Of a stretch of 64,000 nt of DNA, positions 22,555 through 35,039 are shown piece by piece; within the stretch, counting starts at the first letter, position 1; each line of letters begins with the position of its first letter. Both the position numbers and the translations under genes were made by a program. Source of the stretch: Stomoxys calcitrans (taxonomy: Eukaryota; Arthropoda; Insecta; Diptera; Muscidae); assembly GCF_963082655.1 (NCBI RefSeq), contig NC_081552.1, positions 94,463,582 to 94,527,581 of the forward strand. The letters are read 5' to 3'. The notes under the pieces are model-generated. The model saw only the letters and a list, made by a program, of their open reading frames with translations. It was not told where the DNA came from and did not search any database.

Positions 22555-23085
22555 TTCTCCAACTGACTTCGTTTGTAACACATCGAAATATTAATCTGAG
22601 GCCCAACGAAATATACATATTGATCTTGATCGTCTTGACATTTTACGTCGATTTAGTCGACGGTCTTATCTAAATCCGTCCCCCTGTCTGTCTGTCGAAA
22701 ACAGGTTAACTTTCGAGGGAATAAAGCTAGGCGCTTCAAATTTTGCACAAATACTTCTTATTAGTGTAGCATTGTTGGTTCATGTTTTGATAAAGCTGCC
22801 ACATAAACCGTTCTTGCATTTCGACTTCTTAAGACTCAAACTGCGCAATTCTTGTCCAATTTGGCTGAAATTGCATATAAGGTGTATGTTATGGCTTCCA
22901 ACAATATTGCTAAGCATGGCCCGAATCAGTTCATAACCTGACATAGCTGCCACATAAATCGATCTCAGATCTTGAGCCCCTACGGCCCGCAATTATTATC
23001 TAATTTTGCTGAAATTTTGCATGAAGTGTTTCATTTTGACTTCAAACAACTATGTCAAGTATGGTTAGAAGCGGTCCATTACCTG
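22555..23085 (+). mobile_element. mini-me/DINE-1-like element, truncated
   Basis: It begins ACTTCGTTTGTAACACATCG and holds the (GTCY) tract CTGTCTGTCTGTCG. Three modules follow (TGATAAAGCTGCCACATAAA, GACTTCTTAAGACTC, CCAACAATATTGC). The terminal CCCTCCACC tip and the hairpin end are missing. Confidence 0.55.
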
Positions 23086-23089
23086 ATAT

Positions 23090-23398
23090 AGCTAGAGACT
23101 CTAGACTAAATCAGGTAATGGACTAAATATGTGAAATCTGAAGATCGGTTTATATGGCGGCTATACCTGGTTACTGACCGATTCTTATTGAGACTCAATT
23201 AGTGAAATATAAATATCGGTTTATATGGCAGCTTTAATAGGCTATTGGCCGATACTTATTGATCCATACTTAGCACAGTTGTTAAAAATTAAAACCGAAC
23301 ACTTTATGCAAAGTATCAGCCAAGTTGAATAATCGATGTGTTATAAACGAAATGACGTAGTTAGTATACCCCCATCCTATGGTGGAGGGTGTAAAAAT
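23090..23398 (-). mobile_element. mini-me end fragment, opposite orientation
   Basis: Modules with GAAGATCGGTTTATATGGCG lead to the terminus CCCCCATCCTATGGTGGAGG. The GTCY tract is absent, so the copy is internally deleted between module and terminus. It forms an inverted pair with the fragment at 22555-23085. Confidence 0.55.
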
Positions 23399-24975
23399 AT
23401 GCCAGTATTGATGCGCTGAAGAAAGCCGTTATAAGTGAATGGGTCAAAAATAAACGCTGAATACACTGTGGATCAAAACAAAAAATAAAAAGAAAGAAAT
23501 GTACAGATTATGAAGAAATAAAGTTTACATCGAAAAGTAACCAAACAATAGGGGGTGAAGTTCGCCCCTTTTGGACAATTTTCTACATATTTCGCTTACG
23601 ATAACTTGTAATCCTTTCATTTTAGGTCTATAATGTATTCAGCAATATTACTGACAAGGCTGAAAGCAATATTATCAGCAAATAAGTTTGCATGAAACAC
23701 GCAAATTTATATTTGAAGTCCCTTAAATTTTTTTTATATCTACATGTATAGTCTATTTAAAAACTTATAGTGAAATTTCATGCATAAACTCGAAAAAATA
23801 CGACAGAAATTCAAGCAAAAAAAGTTGAAAATAATTTTGTGTTTTTCGAGGTTTTCACATCATATATACGCATATTTCTTGTTTAGTGACTTATAATCAG
23901 TTGACTTAATCAGTGACTTATAATTGGTAAGGAGCATTTTTGTCTTAGTCTAATCTTCACACAAAAAATGCGGTCGTTTGAATTGGTAACACTTAGTGCC
24001 AGATACCATGTAGTGTCGTAGTCACTACGATCTTCCATGCATTTCTTAACCATTTATACTGGAGTGGACAACGCTCGACCACTGCCTTCGAATATAAGGA
24101 CTTACCGCAGGCGGCAGTGAAATGGTGCATAAAATTGTTTAAAACTTACCTGTAATGAAAGAAAAGAAAAATATGTATATTGGTTGAAGGATTAGTTAGA
24201 AAGAATAGTCAAAATTATAAACTATAAATAGTCTAGCTAAATTGAACAATCGAACAAAGTGCGAAAGAAACATGCAAAACCTTGCAAAGTTTGGCCGGGC
24301 CGGCCTTAGATAGATTTTGCTAACCATTTAGGCAGGGAAACTCCTTTTATATTTTGATTCTTTCGAACAAAGCAAAGTGACAAATTAATTTAGGAAGGAA
24401 ATTAATTTCGGAATGAAGTTAAACCGAGGAATGGCTATATTCGTTTTTGATGAGTTGGATCGTATTCGGAATGGATATTAGAAAACATTGTGTGTTTCAC
24501 AAACAAAATATTTAGCCTTATGTGTACAAATATTAGCAGATATGACCCATTCACAACACGCACTGGCCACCACTTAAAAGAGGTATCTGTGAAAAATTGC
24601 ATGCGGAAAGCATTATTCTTTCGAATATAAGTTATCTCTATCTTGACAAACTTAAAAAAAATTTTAGGACCGCAGATCGTTAATGCGAGGTGATTCATAT
24701 GGATAAACAAATCTAGTAAAGCCCAATTCTATTATGTATTGTGTTGAATGTAATATATAGTGCCGTTTTCAATTGCATCCCCTTCTTAGCTGATTTAAAC
24801 TTATTACTAATCACAATTTTATCTCTCTTTTGTAAAAGAGCGTAGAAAGAGTACCTTATATAACAAACAAGTGGGACAGGGTTATCAATGGTAAATGAGA
24901 ATCTTATTGATAGCCTCTATAGCTTCCAGAATCCTTATTCTTAACACCGGAGTTTTCCGAGAAAAAGAAAAAATT
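23399..24975. other. unassigned sequence with minor transposon debris
   Basis: The start (23405-23460) reads ASIDALKKAVISEWVKNKR then a stop, vaguely like the C-terminus of a Tc1/pogo-type transposase; this is too short to call. Near 24280 AAGTTTGGCCGGGCCGG recalls a decayed mini-me hairpin. The rest shows no motif. Confidence 0.35.
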
Positions 24976-24977
24976 CT

Positions 24978-25858
24978 TTTTATACCCTCCACCATAGGAT
25001 GGGGGTATACTAATTTCGTCATTCACCTCGAAATATGCGTCTGAGACGCCAAAAAGTATATATATTCTTGACCGTCATGTCATTTTTAGTCGATCTAGCC
25101 ATGTCCGTCCGACCGTCAGTCTGTCGAAAGCACGCTAACTTTCGAAGAAGTAAAGCTAGCTGCTTGACATTTTGCACAAACATTTTTTAGTAGTGTAGGT
25201 TGGTTGGGATTGCAAATGGGCCAAATCGGTCCATGTTTTGATATAGCTGCCATATAAACCTCTCTTGGGTCGTGACTTCGTGACCCTCTAGAGGGCGCAA
25301 TTCTCATCCGATTTGGCAGATATTTTGTACAACAGCTTCTCTCATGACCTTCAATATACGCGTTCAATATGGTGTGAATCGATCAATAGCTTGATACAGC
25401 TCCCATATAAACCGATCTCCCGATTTGACTTCTTGAGCCCTTACAAGCCGCAATTTTTGTACGATTCGGCTGAAATTAAGCATGTAGTGTTTTGTTACGA
25501 CTGTGCTTAATACGGTCCAAATCGGTCAATAACCTGATATAACTCCCGATTTGACTTCTTGAGCCCTTAAAAGGCGCAATTTTTGTCCTATTTTGCTGAA
25601 ATATTGCACATTGAGTTCTTTAATTACTTCCAACAACAGTGCTAAGTTCGATCCAAATCGGTCTATAACCTGGTATAGATCCGGTCTCTCGATTAACCTT
25701 ATTCGGTTCCTAGAAGCTTTAACGTTTGCTAAAGTTTGGTATGTAAAATAAAAGTATGCCCTTTAACTAAAATTATTTTATATACATTTTGAGCAGAATC
25801 CACGGTGGTGGGTTCCCAAGATTCAGCCCGGCCGAACTTAGTACGCTTTTACTTGTTT
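24978..25858 (+). mobile_element. mini-me/DINE-1-like element, both ends present
   Basis: It runs from TTTTATACCCTCCACCATAG, through AGTATATATATTCTTGACCG and the GTCCGTCCGACCGTCAGTC tract, then about four modules, to the hairpin TTCAGCCCGGCCGAA and GTACGCTTTTACTTGTTT. A clean example of the layout: start hairpin formed by TATACCC...GGGGGTATA, (TA)n, (GTCY)n, module array, GC-rich hairpin near the other end. I see no target duplication, as expected of Helitron-like insertion. It does not encode Rep or helicase. Confidence 0.75.
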
Positions 25859-25859
25859 A

Positions 25860-27600
25860 TAGATAGGTCCATAAGTAAATTATACCAAAATATGGCTAGA
25901 TTCAGAATGCATTTGGCATAGATGTGGGGCCTGTAATATAATTCACTGCTTAAAATTTTACCAAAATCTGTTCATAGGCGCGCCTTTTACTAACCAATGA
26001 AAAAACATAACATTCCACCTTCATTTGATATGGTATTACACTCGGTAATCAATGTGCAATTTTGTCAGATGAATTTGCCCCCTCTAATGTTTGAGACATC
26101 TTATTAAATTTCAACCCTGTAATGAATTATTTTATGTATTCCAAATTTAATACATTCGCACTTTCCCCACTAGGAACCTACCAACCAATTGTTTATTCTG
26201 TTTATTTTCATGCCTTCCTGAAAATATTTACAAATACATATTGGATGCAATAGCATTGATTTGAACAGCACCAATACTGGATACGATTTGCTTTCAAACA
26301 ATTTCTAAGGAAATCCATGCTTAAGGTTGCTGAGTATTTTTCACAATACTCGACAACAAGGTATTTGGTTGGGGAATGGGTTCAGCCTTGCCAAAACCCT
26401 GAGTGGAACGTGATATAATTCAAATCAAACAACGTAGACGATTATTGTGACAAGATGCATTTAAGTGAGAGTACATTCGCTTGCATAAAAAACTTAAATG
26501 CATTTTAACGATAATTTTCCAATCAAATATTTATTTTGCAATTTCCAGAGCATAAAGAAATGACAAGAATAGCTACAGCTATAGCAGAGGCGGAGACTAC
26601 CTTTTGCCAAACAAGGTGGGTAAGTAACATGCAAACATGAAAATTTTGCATTAAAAATAAGTCAGAGGTGAACATCACTAGGCACTTGAAAAATCAAAGT
26701 TGCTAGTTTTATGAGTGAGACGCCTGACTGAAATTGTTTGGCTTTTGACTTTCATTGGCACAAGCAGAAGCCTGTTTTAAAATCGAACAAGTTTGTCTTT
26801 AATGCCTTTCACATTCCTTAAAACATTAGTTCATATTCCGTATTTATTTTATCTGTCGTATTTTTTTGTCTTTCGGCAATGCGTAAAATTTCAATTTTCC
26901 ATAAGTTTCGCCTGCGTTTTTTTATATTCAAGCCATCATTTCTTTCCAATTTCATTGGAGTTGCTAACTGAAGGTGGAAGAGGGAGTTTCCAGTTTGAAG
27001 TGCATGCATGTGTCCCAGCACAATTTTAAGTTTAACATTAGTGTGTCATATCATGTAAGCTACAATACGGTTATGACATACCAGTATGTCGTGCATACAG
27101 CATAAAAATTCGACTATGCAGCATGTGCCACATTGAAGTCACATTACCCCCAAGGGTACACTGGAGGACAATTTCGAGAGCATATTTGCAGATGAGGAAA
27201 ATGATGCAAAAAATAAATGAGTGAAGAAAACCTTAGTTTGAACATAAAGTTCATTTAGTTAAAAGGTCCATAAATTAAGCTTTTACTTAAACGGGACTTA
27301 TGGAATTTTGGTGAAGATAGTTCGATTCTTAACCAAGGCTTTATAAATGGTGCCTGATGTATTACAACAAAATGTGGAAGGGATCGCCCTATCGCCTTTG
27401 CATACGATTATCTGTCCTTAGACCTGACTGCAGTTAACATAGAAATAGTTCAAGATATCACACCATAAACTGTCGATTTATCTGCATCTGGCGATGGAAA
27501 TCTTGGAACGAAAAGAGACCAAAAATATCTCACCAAACAAAATGGGCTGGTGAATTAAATAATCAAACTGGTGAGACTAAGTAAAAGGAAGTGGGCGGTG
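25860..27600. other. low-repeat sequence
   Basis: No transposon motif is visible. It contains the splice-flanked candidate exon at 26549-26619. The 78- and 67-codon frames on opposite strands at 26.8-27.0 kb have no recognisable motif. Confidence 0.35.
26549..26619 (+). other. possible short exon (speculative)
   Basis: A 71-bp stretch is preceded by TTTTGCAATTTCCAG and followed by GTAAGT. Only one of three frames is open; it encodes HKEMTRIATAIAEAETTFCQ and then TRW. A second donor-like GTGGGT sits four bases earlier. I do not recognise the peptide. Splice-like signals of this quality occur by chance in AT-rich DNA, so this is only a pointer. Confidence 0.2.
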
Positions 27601-27830
27601 GTATTTGCGCAATATTTTTATGTCCACCACCAAAGATTTTGGGCATACTTATCTAGTAGTTATTCCGTTGGTAACACCTCGACATATTGATCTACGATCC
27701 TATCTAGCTTATATGTTTGATTGTCTTATAAATTATAAGATATAGTCACATCCGCCCGTCGGTCGCAATCAGGACAGTGTTGGATTAAATGAAGATATCG
27801 CGTTAAAATCGGTTCATTTATGAAAAAAGG
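27600..27830 (+). repeat. degenerate mini-me start
   Basis: ATGTCCACCACCAAAGATTT, GTAACACCTCGACATATTG and CATCCGCCCGTCGGTCGC are eroded forms of the start hairpin, the conserved core and the GTCY tract. Confidence 0.4.
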
Positions 27831-28154
27831 TCCCATATTGCATAAAGAACGTTTATGATATTCAACACCCACACTACACTACTAGCATGCTTTTAATTAC
27901 TTATTTGAGTCCATGGAAAGTACAAAATTTTTTCACAGATTAGAAACTTAAAAGTAAAAATATTCTAAATCTAATATATCTATGAATTAATTAAATATAT
28001 AAATCTTAATTGGCGATATTATTATATTCAGTTTAATCGCATGTAATAATTTAAATCATAATTTCTTGTGCTCAGTCCCTCGAGAAATGCATCTAGTCGG
28101 TCCCATTATAAAAAAAAATAAAAAAAAACTAACAACCTTTTATGTTTTGTAATT
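27831..28154. other. AT-rich stretch without recognised feature
   Basis: No motif seen. Poly-A-rich segments occur near 28110-28130. Confidence 0.35.
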
Positions 28155-28440
28155 AAACCCTACACCACTACTGTGGTACAGGGTATTTTAACTTGGTGCA
28201 TTTGTTTGTAACACCCCAAAGGAATAGAGATAGACCCATTGATAAGTATACCGATCGACTCAGAATCACTTTCTGATTCGATTTAGCTATGTCCGTCTGT
28301 CTGTCCATGCTAATTTGTGTACAAACTACAGGTCGCAATATTCATCCGATCGTCTTCAAATTTGGTACAGGCATGTTTTTCGGCCTAGAGACGAAGCCTA
28401 TTGAAATTCGAATAAATCGGATCAGATTTGGTAATCTTTG
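28155..28440 (+). mobile_element. mini-me-like element, 'CACTACTGTGG' subfamily, partial
   Basis: The start hairpin ACCCTACACCACTACTGTGG with GGTACAGGGTA differs from the other subfamilies. The core (GTAACACCCCAAAGGAATAG), GTCCGTCTGTCTGTCC and one module (GGTACAGGCATGTTTTTCGG) follow. The same subfamily forms the inner arms of the palindrome at 20.7 and 21.4 kb. Confidence 0.55.
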
Positions 28441-28814
28441 GCTCGAATCTTAACAATAAGGACAAAAAATTTTTCAGTGTAGCCACCATTTGATCCATAG
28501 TATCGACTCCACTCTTGGTTTTGTTGTGTTCTTCAATAATGTTGGGTTTCTTCTTTTCACTTTTTTTCATTTATGCTGACAATATTGTGGAATGTACTGA
28601 GTAATGTCACAAATTGGTACCGAGGAGACACATATGACACCATAACTGCTTGCAATTTAAGTTTATATACAATTTGTGTTGGCTTTGGATGCATGTCGAG
28701 TAGAACTGAAGGAATTTCAGTCCTACTTTTCCTCATTGTTCCCAAAATAGTTAAGCGATTCTTTTCACCAAATCCAAACAACACGTTGTCCGAGATTGCT
28801 TTTACGAGTGGCAT
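28441..28814. other. unassigned sequence
   Basis: Overlapping open frames of 84-85 codons lie on both strands at 28.56-28.83 kb, but I recognise no motif. The minus-strand segment around 28490-28540 (IIEEHNKTKSGVDTMDQM) resembles the NKTK.GVDTMDQM motif of piggyBac-type transposases, so a small piggyBac remnant is possible. Confidence 0.4.
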
Positions 28815-29450
28815 TAGGTCAGGTTAGATTAAAATGAGGGTGCGGATATTAATCAACCCCATGCCACTATGAACATACACCTAAGCCAGTAATCGGCTGT
28901 TGTGTGCTCTAAATACTAAAAAAGTAACCTCGAAAAAATCTATATTAGGAATTCGGTGCTACTCACAGAACCTTTAATTGTTTTCCATGTCACGCCCCAA
29001 AGATGGTTCATGTCTGGTCTTGTGTCCTCACCATAGTACCGGTGTCTTTTAGCTGCGAAAGCCGGGCCTAACATAGGAAATGCTCCAACGTCTCATCATC
29101 TTCCCCACATGCTTTCACTTGTCGCACCGATTTTGCATAAGTGAGCTCGTAGTTCTATGTGTGACCTCCTTCTTACTTCCTTTCAGTAATAGCCTCGTAT
29201 TCTCATGATCCGGATCACCCCATAGGATTTTCGCCGTTCTATCGACTGTTACGCTGTTCCACAGTGTTACACCGCGTTCGTCGCCCACGCCCTTAACTAG
29301 GACAGGGTCAACCCGGCAGACAAGATGCTACGGTCCGATATTATCACGGCAGCTGTTGCATTTTTGGAGTCCATTTTGAGCCTATTCCTGAAAGACTTGA
29401 ATATTTTTACGTAATAGGTAGTACCTATTCCGAGATACAGATATTTTTCT
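28815..29450 (-). mobile_element. LINE A copy with its interior deleted
   Basis: The left part (28815 to about 29310) matches the 3' end and C-terminal coding region of LINE A (tail AGGTTAGATTAAAATGAGGG, then the Cys/His region, then GGATCACCCCATAGGATTTT). The right part (about 29320-29450) matches the ORF1 start and 5' end at 15660-15790 (GTTGCATTTTTGGAGTCCAT, AGTACCTATTCCGAGATAC). More than 3.5 kb of the element is therefore missing between the two. Confidence 0.7.
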
Positions 29451-29484
29451 CCGGTTATACATCTTTATTTGTTTACCATTATAC

Positions 29485-29675
29485 CATTTTTAATAAAACT
29501 TAGAATGAACTTTAATCAAATATACTTTTTTTACACTTTTTTTCTAAAGCAAGCTAAAAGTAACAGCTGATAACTGACAGAAGAAAGAATGGAATTACAG
29601 AGTCAAAGCTGTGAAGAAATTTTTCAACGCCGACTATATGAAAAATCCGCAATTACTTTTTGGGCAACCCAATAT
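29485..29675. mobile_element. mariner-derived MITE, sister of 21973-22178
   Basis: Reverse complement of the 21973-22178 MITE: AAAGCAAGCTAAAAGTAAC, GTCAAAGCTGTGAAGAAAT, then the end CCGCAATTACTTTTTGGGCA with ACCCAATA. The other end is eroded near AATAAAACTTAGAATG. Confidence 0.65.
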
Positions 29676-29984
29676 CTACGTACGAAGTTTCGGAAGGTAT
29701 ATCCGATTCCAATATGAAATTACTTTAGAAATCTTTACGAAGTTTCGGAAGGTACGCCCGATTTCAATACGAAATTACTTCCGAAATCGTTTAGAATTTT
29801 TTACGATGTTTAGTCAAGAAATTTCCCTTTCCGAATTTCCCCAACGTTTTTTTCAGATGTCGTTCCGAAACCGGAACGAATTTGTTCCAATTTCCCTCCG
29901 ATACTTAGACGTTTTGTTCCGAAATCATGTCAACCACTCCATATAACTTCCGAAAAGATCTCGTTACGATACCATATCATATAA
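29676..29984. other. unassigned stretch with short internal repeat
   Basis: ACGAAGTTTCGGAAGGTA occurs twice (about 29690 and 29738) next to related AATACGAAATTACTT phrases. No other structure recognised. Confidence 0.4.
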
Positions 29985-30835
29985 AAAATATATAAGGCTA
30001 AGGACTATATATATCTAAATCTGGACGGACATTGATACAATTATGCACACGTACTAATACATCAAATAAAACAACTCACACTAAATTTTATATAGTTCAA
30101 CCAAATTGCGGCTTCTATAGCCCTATAAGACCATATCTAATGGAAGATATGTAAGGGAGCTATATCTAAATGTGAACTGACATCAAATAAAACATTTCAT
30201 GCAAAATTTTGTAAAGATCGAACCAAAATTGTGGCTTCTATAGCCTTAAAATTCCATATCGTATGGAAGATATATATGGGAGCTATAAAAAATCTTGAAC
30301 CGATTTTTATGAAATTTTGCACACGTATTCGGACGATCGGACCAAATTTGTGGCTTCTATAGCCCTAAAATGCCATATCGGATGGAAGATATATATATGA
30401 GCTACATCTAAATCTGGACCAATTTTCATGAAATTTTGCACACATATTGGAAAGTCTAATAAAAAACTTTATGCAAAATTTTGTAAAGATTTGACCAACA
30501 TTGTGGCTTCTACAGCTTTAAAAGGTCATATCGGATGAAAGCTATATATGAGAGCCATATATAAATCTAGATCGATTTTTTCAAAATCAATAGCGTTCGT
30601 CCTTGGCCAAAAAAGTAACTTATGCTAAGTTTTGAGACAGTCGGACAACAAATGCGACCTGTACCTTGATTACAAGAATATATGGACAGACAGACGGACA
30701 TATCTAAATCGTATCAGGAAGTGATTCTAAGCCGATCGGTATACTTATCAATAAGCCTACCTCGTCTCCGTCTTAGCTTTGCAAACAAATGTACAAAGTT
30801 TTAATACCCTGTACCATAGTCTTTGTATAGGGTAG
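29985..30835 (-). mobile_element. mini-me-like element, 'GTGGCTTCTATAGCC' variant
   Basis: Four modules share GTGGCTTCTATAGCC, at about 30108, 30231, 30350 and 30503, with GGAAGATATATATGGGAGC. They are followed by ACAGACAGACGGACATATC and the terminus CCTGTACCATAGTCTTTG. Module vocabulary differs from the other subfamilies, but the tract order is the same. The hairpin end is not seen. Confidence 0.55.
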
Positions 30836-31135
30836 TTGGTTTGTCGCCCAGTATATTCCGTCAAGGTGTACATGTATCCAAATATCAGAGCTCTAGCCCA
30901 AACCGGAAAGAAAGTGCAGTTTTGTACTTATTATACCTTAATATACGAATTTCGCAAGAATCTTATTGACGCATAACACATCTCCCAAGGGGTACCTCAA
31001 TCCCAGTTTTGAGAGCTGTAGCTCATTCCGTCAAGACAGTACCAAATGGTACCAATTATATCACAATAATTACGTTTTTTTCGTTACATGGTACGATTTA
31101 TTACGACATATCGTATTTTTGTTAAACTGCGATAA
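30836..31135. repeat. GGTACC-type modular repeat, short copy
   Basis: CAGTATATTCCGTCAAGGTG and AGTACCAAATGGTACCAATT match the array at 17.5-18.8 kb. Confidence 0.5.
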
Positions 31136-31159
31136 TTTTTGCTAAGCTGCGAAGCCATC

Positions 31160-31846
31160 TTGTTTGTAACTCCTCGAAATATTCGTCTAAGACCCCATAA
31201 AGAATATATATTCTTGATCGTCTCGACGTTCTGAGTCGATCTAGCCGTGTCCGTCCGTCTATCGAAATCACGATAGAGGTCGAACGCGTAAAGCTAGGCG
31301 CTTGAAATGTTGCATAGATACTTAATATTGATGTTGGTCAATGGGGATTGCAAATGGGCCATATCGGTTCAAATTTAGATACAGCTTCCATAAAAACCGA
31401 TCCCCCGATTTGATTTCTTGAGCCCCTGTAGCCGCAATTTGGCTGGAATTTTGCATTTAGTGTTCCGTTATGACTTCCAACAACTGTGCCATGTACGGTT
31501 CAAATCGGTGTATAACCTGATATAGCTCCCATATAAACCGATCTTCTGATATGACTTCCAACAACTGTGCCAAGTACGGTCCAAGTAGGTCTTTAACCTA
31601 ATATAGCTCCCATATGAATCGACCTCCAGATTTGATTCCTTGAGACCTTACAAGCCTCAATTTTTGTCCGATTGGGCTGACATTTTGCATGCGATGTTTT
31701 GCTAGGACGGTTTGACAGAAGGTTAGTACGTAGAATACAATTATGCCCTACAACTTATTTTTTTTTTTTTATAAATTTTAGCAGAATCCATGGTGGTGGG
31801 TTCCCAAGATTCGGCCCGGCCGAACTTAGCACGCTTTGACTTGTTT
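31160..31846 (+). mobile_element. mini-me/DINE-1-like element, start tip lost
   Basis: It begins inside the core (GTAACTCCTCGAAATATTCG) and contains GTGTCCGTCCGTCTATCG. Three modules lead to the hairpin TTCGGCCCGGCCGAA and ACGCTTTGACTTGTTT. Confidence 0.65.
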
Positions 31847-31989
31847 GTACTTTTTAGTAACTAAATGTCCAAAACTTCATAAGGTTTGCCAACTTAGGTT
31901 AATCCTTTTGAGTACCTAAACGTACGAATATCCCTAAACCCTGTCTTACCCCGAGTCTTCGATCACAGGCCAACATTAGCACCAAATTT

Positions 31990-32400
31990 CATGATTCCAG
32001 ATTTAGCCTTGATCAGTCAGTCAGCAATCCGTCAGTCACCCGTCTCTTTTATAAACATAGATATAGAGATACCATTTTTTTCCAATTTGAAGTCTTGAGC
32101 CCGTAAAAGGCTCATTTCGCTGAAATTCCCGTCAAACTCGATAGAGAGTTTGGTCGAGGTCTGACAAGATCTGGTGTTAAGCTTTGGACCTTGCCGACCA
32201 TATTTGGGTATAGCAGTCATATAGACCGATGTCCATATTTTGGCTCATAAAAGGCGCATTTATTACCCGATATCAACGAAGTTTGATACAATGTGTTTTT
32301 TGACACCGATATGGTCTAGTTGGGACCATAATGGGAAATCGGTGGTGGATACCTACGGTTCGACGCGGCCGATCTTAATTATTTTCGTTTTTCTTGTTAC
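31990..32400 (+). repeat. degenerate mini-me element, hairpin side
   Basis: AGTCAGTCAGCAATCCGTCAG may be an eroded GTCY tract. Module debris (TTGAGCCCGTAAAAGGC) leads to GGTGGTGGATACC and TTCGACGCGGCCGATC, a mutated terminal hairpin. Confidence 0.4.
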
Positions 32401-33505
32401 TTTAGATAAAAAAATTTTCAAAATGTTACTATTGGCCATATACATTTTCCTTCACAAAAGCACACGAATAGGGAATTGTCGCCGACGCTAGTTTATATAG
32501 AGCAACAGCACTAGTAAGTAGGTCCGGTAGGTCTGCCACCCAATTTGTTTCTGCGGCAGGGCATTAGTGCAACAAGCATAATTTTGGTTAGTTTCCAGAT
32601 TACATAAGTTTGTCATAGAGCATCCGAGGGTAGGGTAGAGTATTTCAGAAGTACGAGCGGATTGGTTTAGTTACTTGTTTTCTGCAGCTTAATATTGGTG
32701 CACATTGTGGCAATGTTACCAGGCAGCAAATGAAGATACAGCAGCAGAGCACTACTTGTAATGCATGCTGCAAGTGTAACACTATACTCGTGCTGGTGCT
32801 TGCTACCTATAAACAGACAAATGTATGAAAAATATGAGACATACATTTGAAACGCTCATAATAATTGCCATATCTGCTTGTGTGAGGAAGTAGGGAAGAT
32901 AGTTTGTGAATCAGTGTTCATGCTACTGCTGCAATCGTTTTAACGTGCAACCCCACTAAAGATCGAGATGTAATAGCTTTTTGTTGCCTTTAAACTTGTT
33001 TACTTGGTTCGCTCACATTTCGGTTTCATGACATTATAGCAATTGTGGCATATGATTATTATAACGTGTCCATGGTTCCAAATTGGAGGATTGCATTTTT
33101 TGCCTAACTCCGACGAGTTGTATATTTTCGCATTTAAAATGGTTCAACAATTTATTTCAGTTCCGATCTTAGTGGCAATGGGGTAACGTTTAAAAAAGTT
33201 TAAAGGCATTTGTTACGTTTGGGGTCGGAGCTATGAAAATAGAAAATAGTGCGAAGTTTGTGGCTTGGATAATATTCAGTTGCTTCTTATAATCAACATC
33301 TTGGTATCCTTGCTTTACATTTGAGATATTTCAAAATGTTTGATTCAAACTAAGAAGTAAAATACTATACCAAGAGGTACAATTTGTATATGTTAGTCTA
33401 AAATTTAAGCCTCTAAGAGGAAAATATAAGCTCCTGAGAAGACTACATCCTGAAAAAGGCAAGCGGTTCGGTAGGTATCGCTTAGGTTAATTTTAAATCG
33501 AAAAG
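32401..33505. other. low-repeat sequence
   Basis: No repeat family or gene recognised. It includes slightly less AT-rich, repeat-free DNA around 32.5-33.2 kb. Confidence 0.35.
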
Positions 33506-33566
33506 CCCTCACTGATATGGAAGAAGTTCCCTGCAGTCCCTAATGGAATGTCCGCGGGAAATATGA
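33506..33566 (+). repeat. decayed family-1 SINE tail
   Basis: CCTCACTGATATGGAAGAAG and CCTAATGGAATGTCCGCGGG align with the consensus tail CTCATTGATATGTGAGAAG and TTAATGGAATGTTCATGGG. No head is present. Confidence 0.45.
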
Positions 33567-35035
33567 ATTGAATTGACTTTTAAAATATTTCCATTCCAAT
33601 AACAGATTAATTCAGTGCGATTTGTTGTACTCACACATTTTATTTATCGTTCTGGAAAGTTCGAAAATTAAGGAGTCAGGCATTGATTTTATGGATTTTA
33701 TTTCGTCGATACTGTTTGGATATTATTTCATTGTGAAACAATTACCAAATAAGGAAATGAAAGAATTAAAAAACATTTGTCGAGTTCTTCCACCCCAAAT
33801 TTTTCAAAATCGGAAATTGCCAAAATTTGTAAAGATACCTCAAAAATAATTATATTGAAAATTGTGATCGCTGTTGTTTGCAGGGACATTTTCTCACTAA
33901 AGGTATGTATTAAGTTCGAGTTTCACAGTGAAAATTAATATTTTTTATGACTACTTTTTACAGATTATAGTTTTTGAAGCAAAAAAAAATTTCTTATTTC
34001 ATTGGTTAGGGCATTTCCATTATTTATGATAAAATTTTAATAATAGTGTTATGTTATCAGTGATATTTTTGTAGTATTTCAAAAAAGTAATCGTGAAAAA
34101 CTATTTTACTGTGAAACGCGAACATAATACCCAACTTTTTGAAAACATGCAATTCGACTCGTCGAATTTCGCTAAAGATTTTCGTACATAACACATAAGG
34201 AAATCAATACTCCCAACATTTTTTAATTGTAAAAAGATTTTTATTGAAGAAAATTGAAAATTCATAAAATAATTTTTAAAATGTTTTAAAGTATTTCACT
34301 CTGCTCAATTCTAGGGTCAAAGCCAACAGAACTAACAAATTTCCACTAGAATTTTCCTTCTTTAATCACTATGAGCTCTGTATCAATTGTCTTAAATACT
34401 TTATTGTAAGTTATGTAATTTCAAAACAAAAAAAAAACGAAATGGAATCTGGGTTTCCGAATCCTTGCAATTTTTCATTTCATTGCTAATATTATTCAAA
34501 TAATTTATAATGAAATATTACTAATTATTCTTTAGAAAAGTTTTTTAGACTAACAAGCAAAATATTTAGTCTAAAGATATTTTTAAAATATTTTTTTTCT
34601 ACAGTTAAAATAATAAAACGAGAATTAATTGAAAATTCATATAGAATTATGTCTTAGAAAAATTGTTGCTAATTGTTTATCTTTCGGAACAGTTTTTATA
34701 AAAAAAAAATATTTTGCAAGAAAATTCCATGAAGATTTTGGCAATCGGCAATTTTTTATATCCCAAAAACCAAATGAAAAACTTTCTCAAAGCTCTTAGG
34801 AGAGAGATTTCTAGATTCCATTTTAATCTCTAGTTGTATTTGATAGTTCCTATCTTAAAGAAATAAATTCATGTCAATAATTCTACTTCTTTTGACAGCA
34901 GGTGCGATATTATGCCAACATCACTAATTCCAGCTTTCTTCGCCAATTGGTCATAAAATATTACGACAATGATTTTTTTTTTTAGTGGCTTAGGAAATAA
35001 TTTTTTTTTCAAAAATTTTTCAAATTCAAAATATT
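33567..35035. other. AT-rich sequence without recognised gene
   Basis: A 75-codon frame at 33622-33849 has no motif (hydrophobic start, basic end). The stretch at 33.85-35.0 kb is very AT rich with long A and T runs. Confidence 0.35.
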
Positions 35036-35039
35036 AAAA

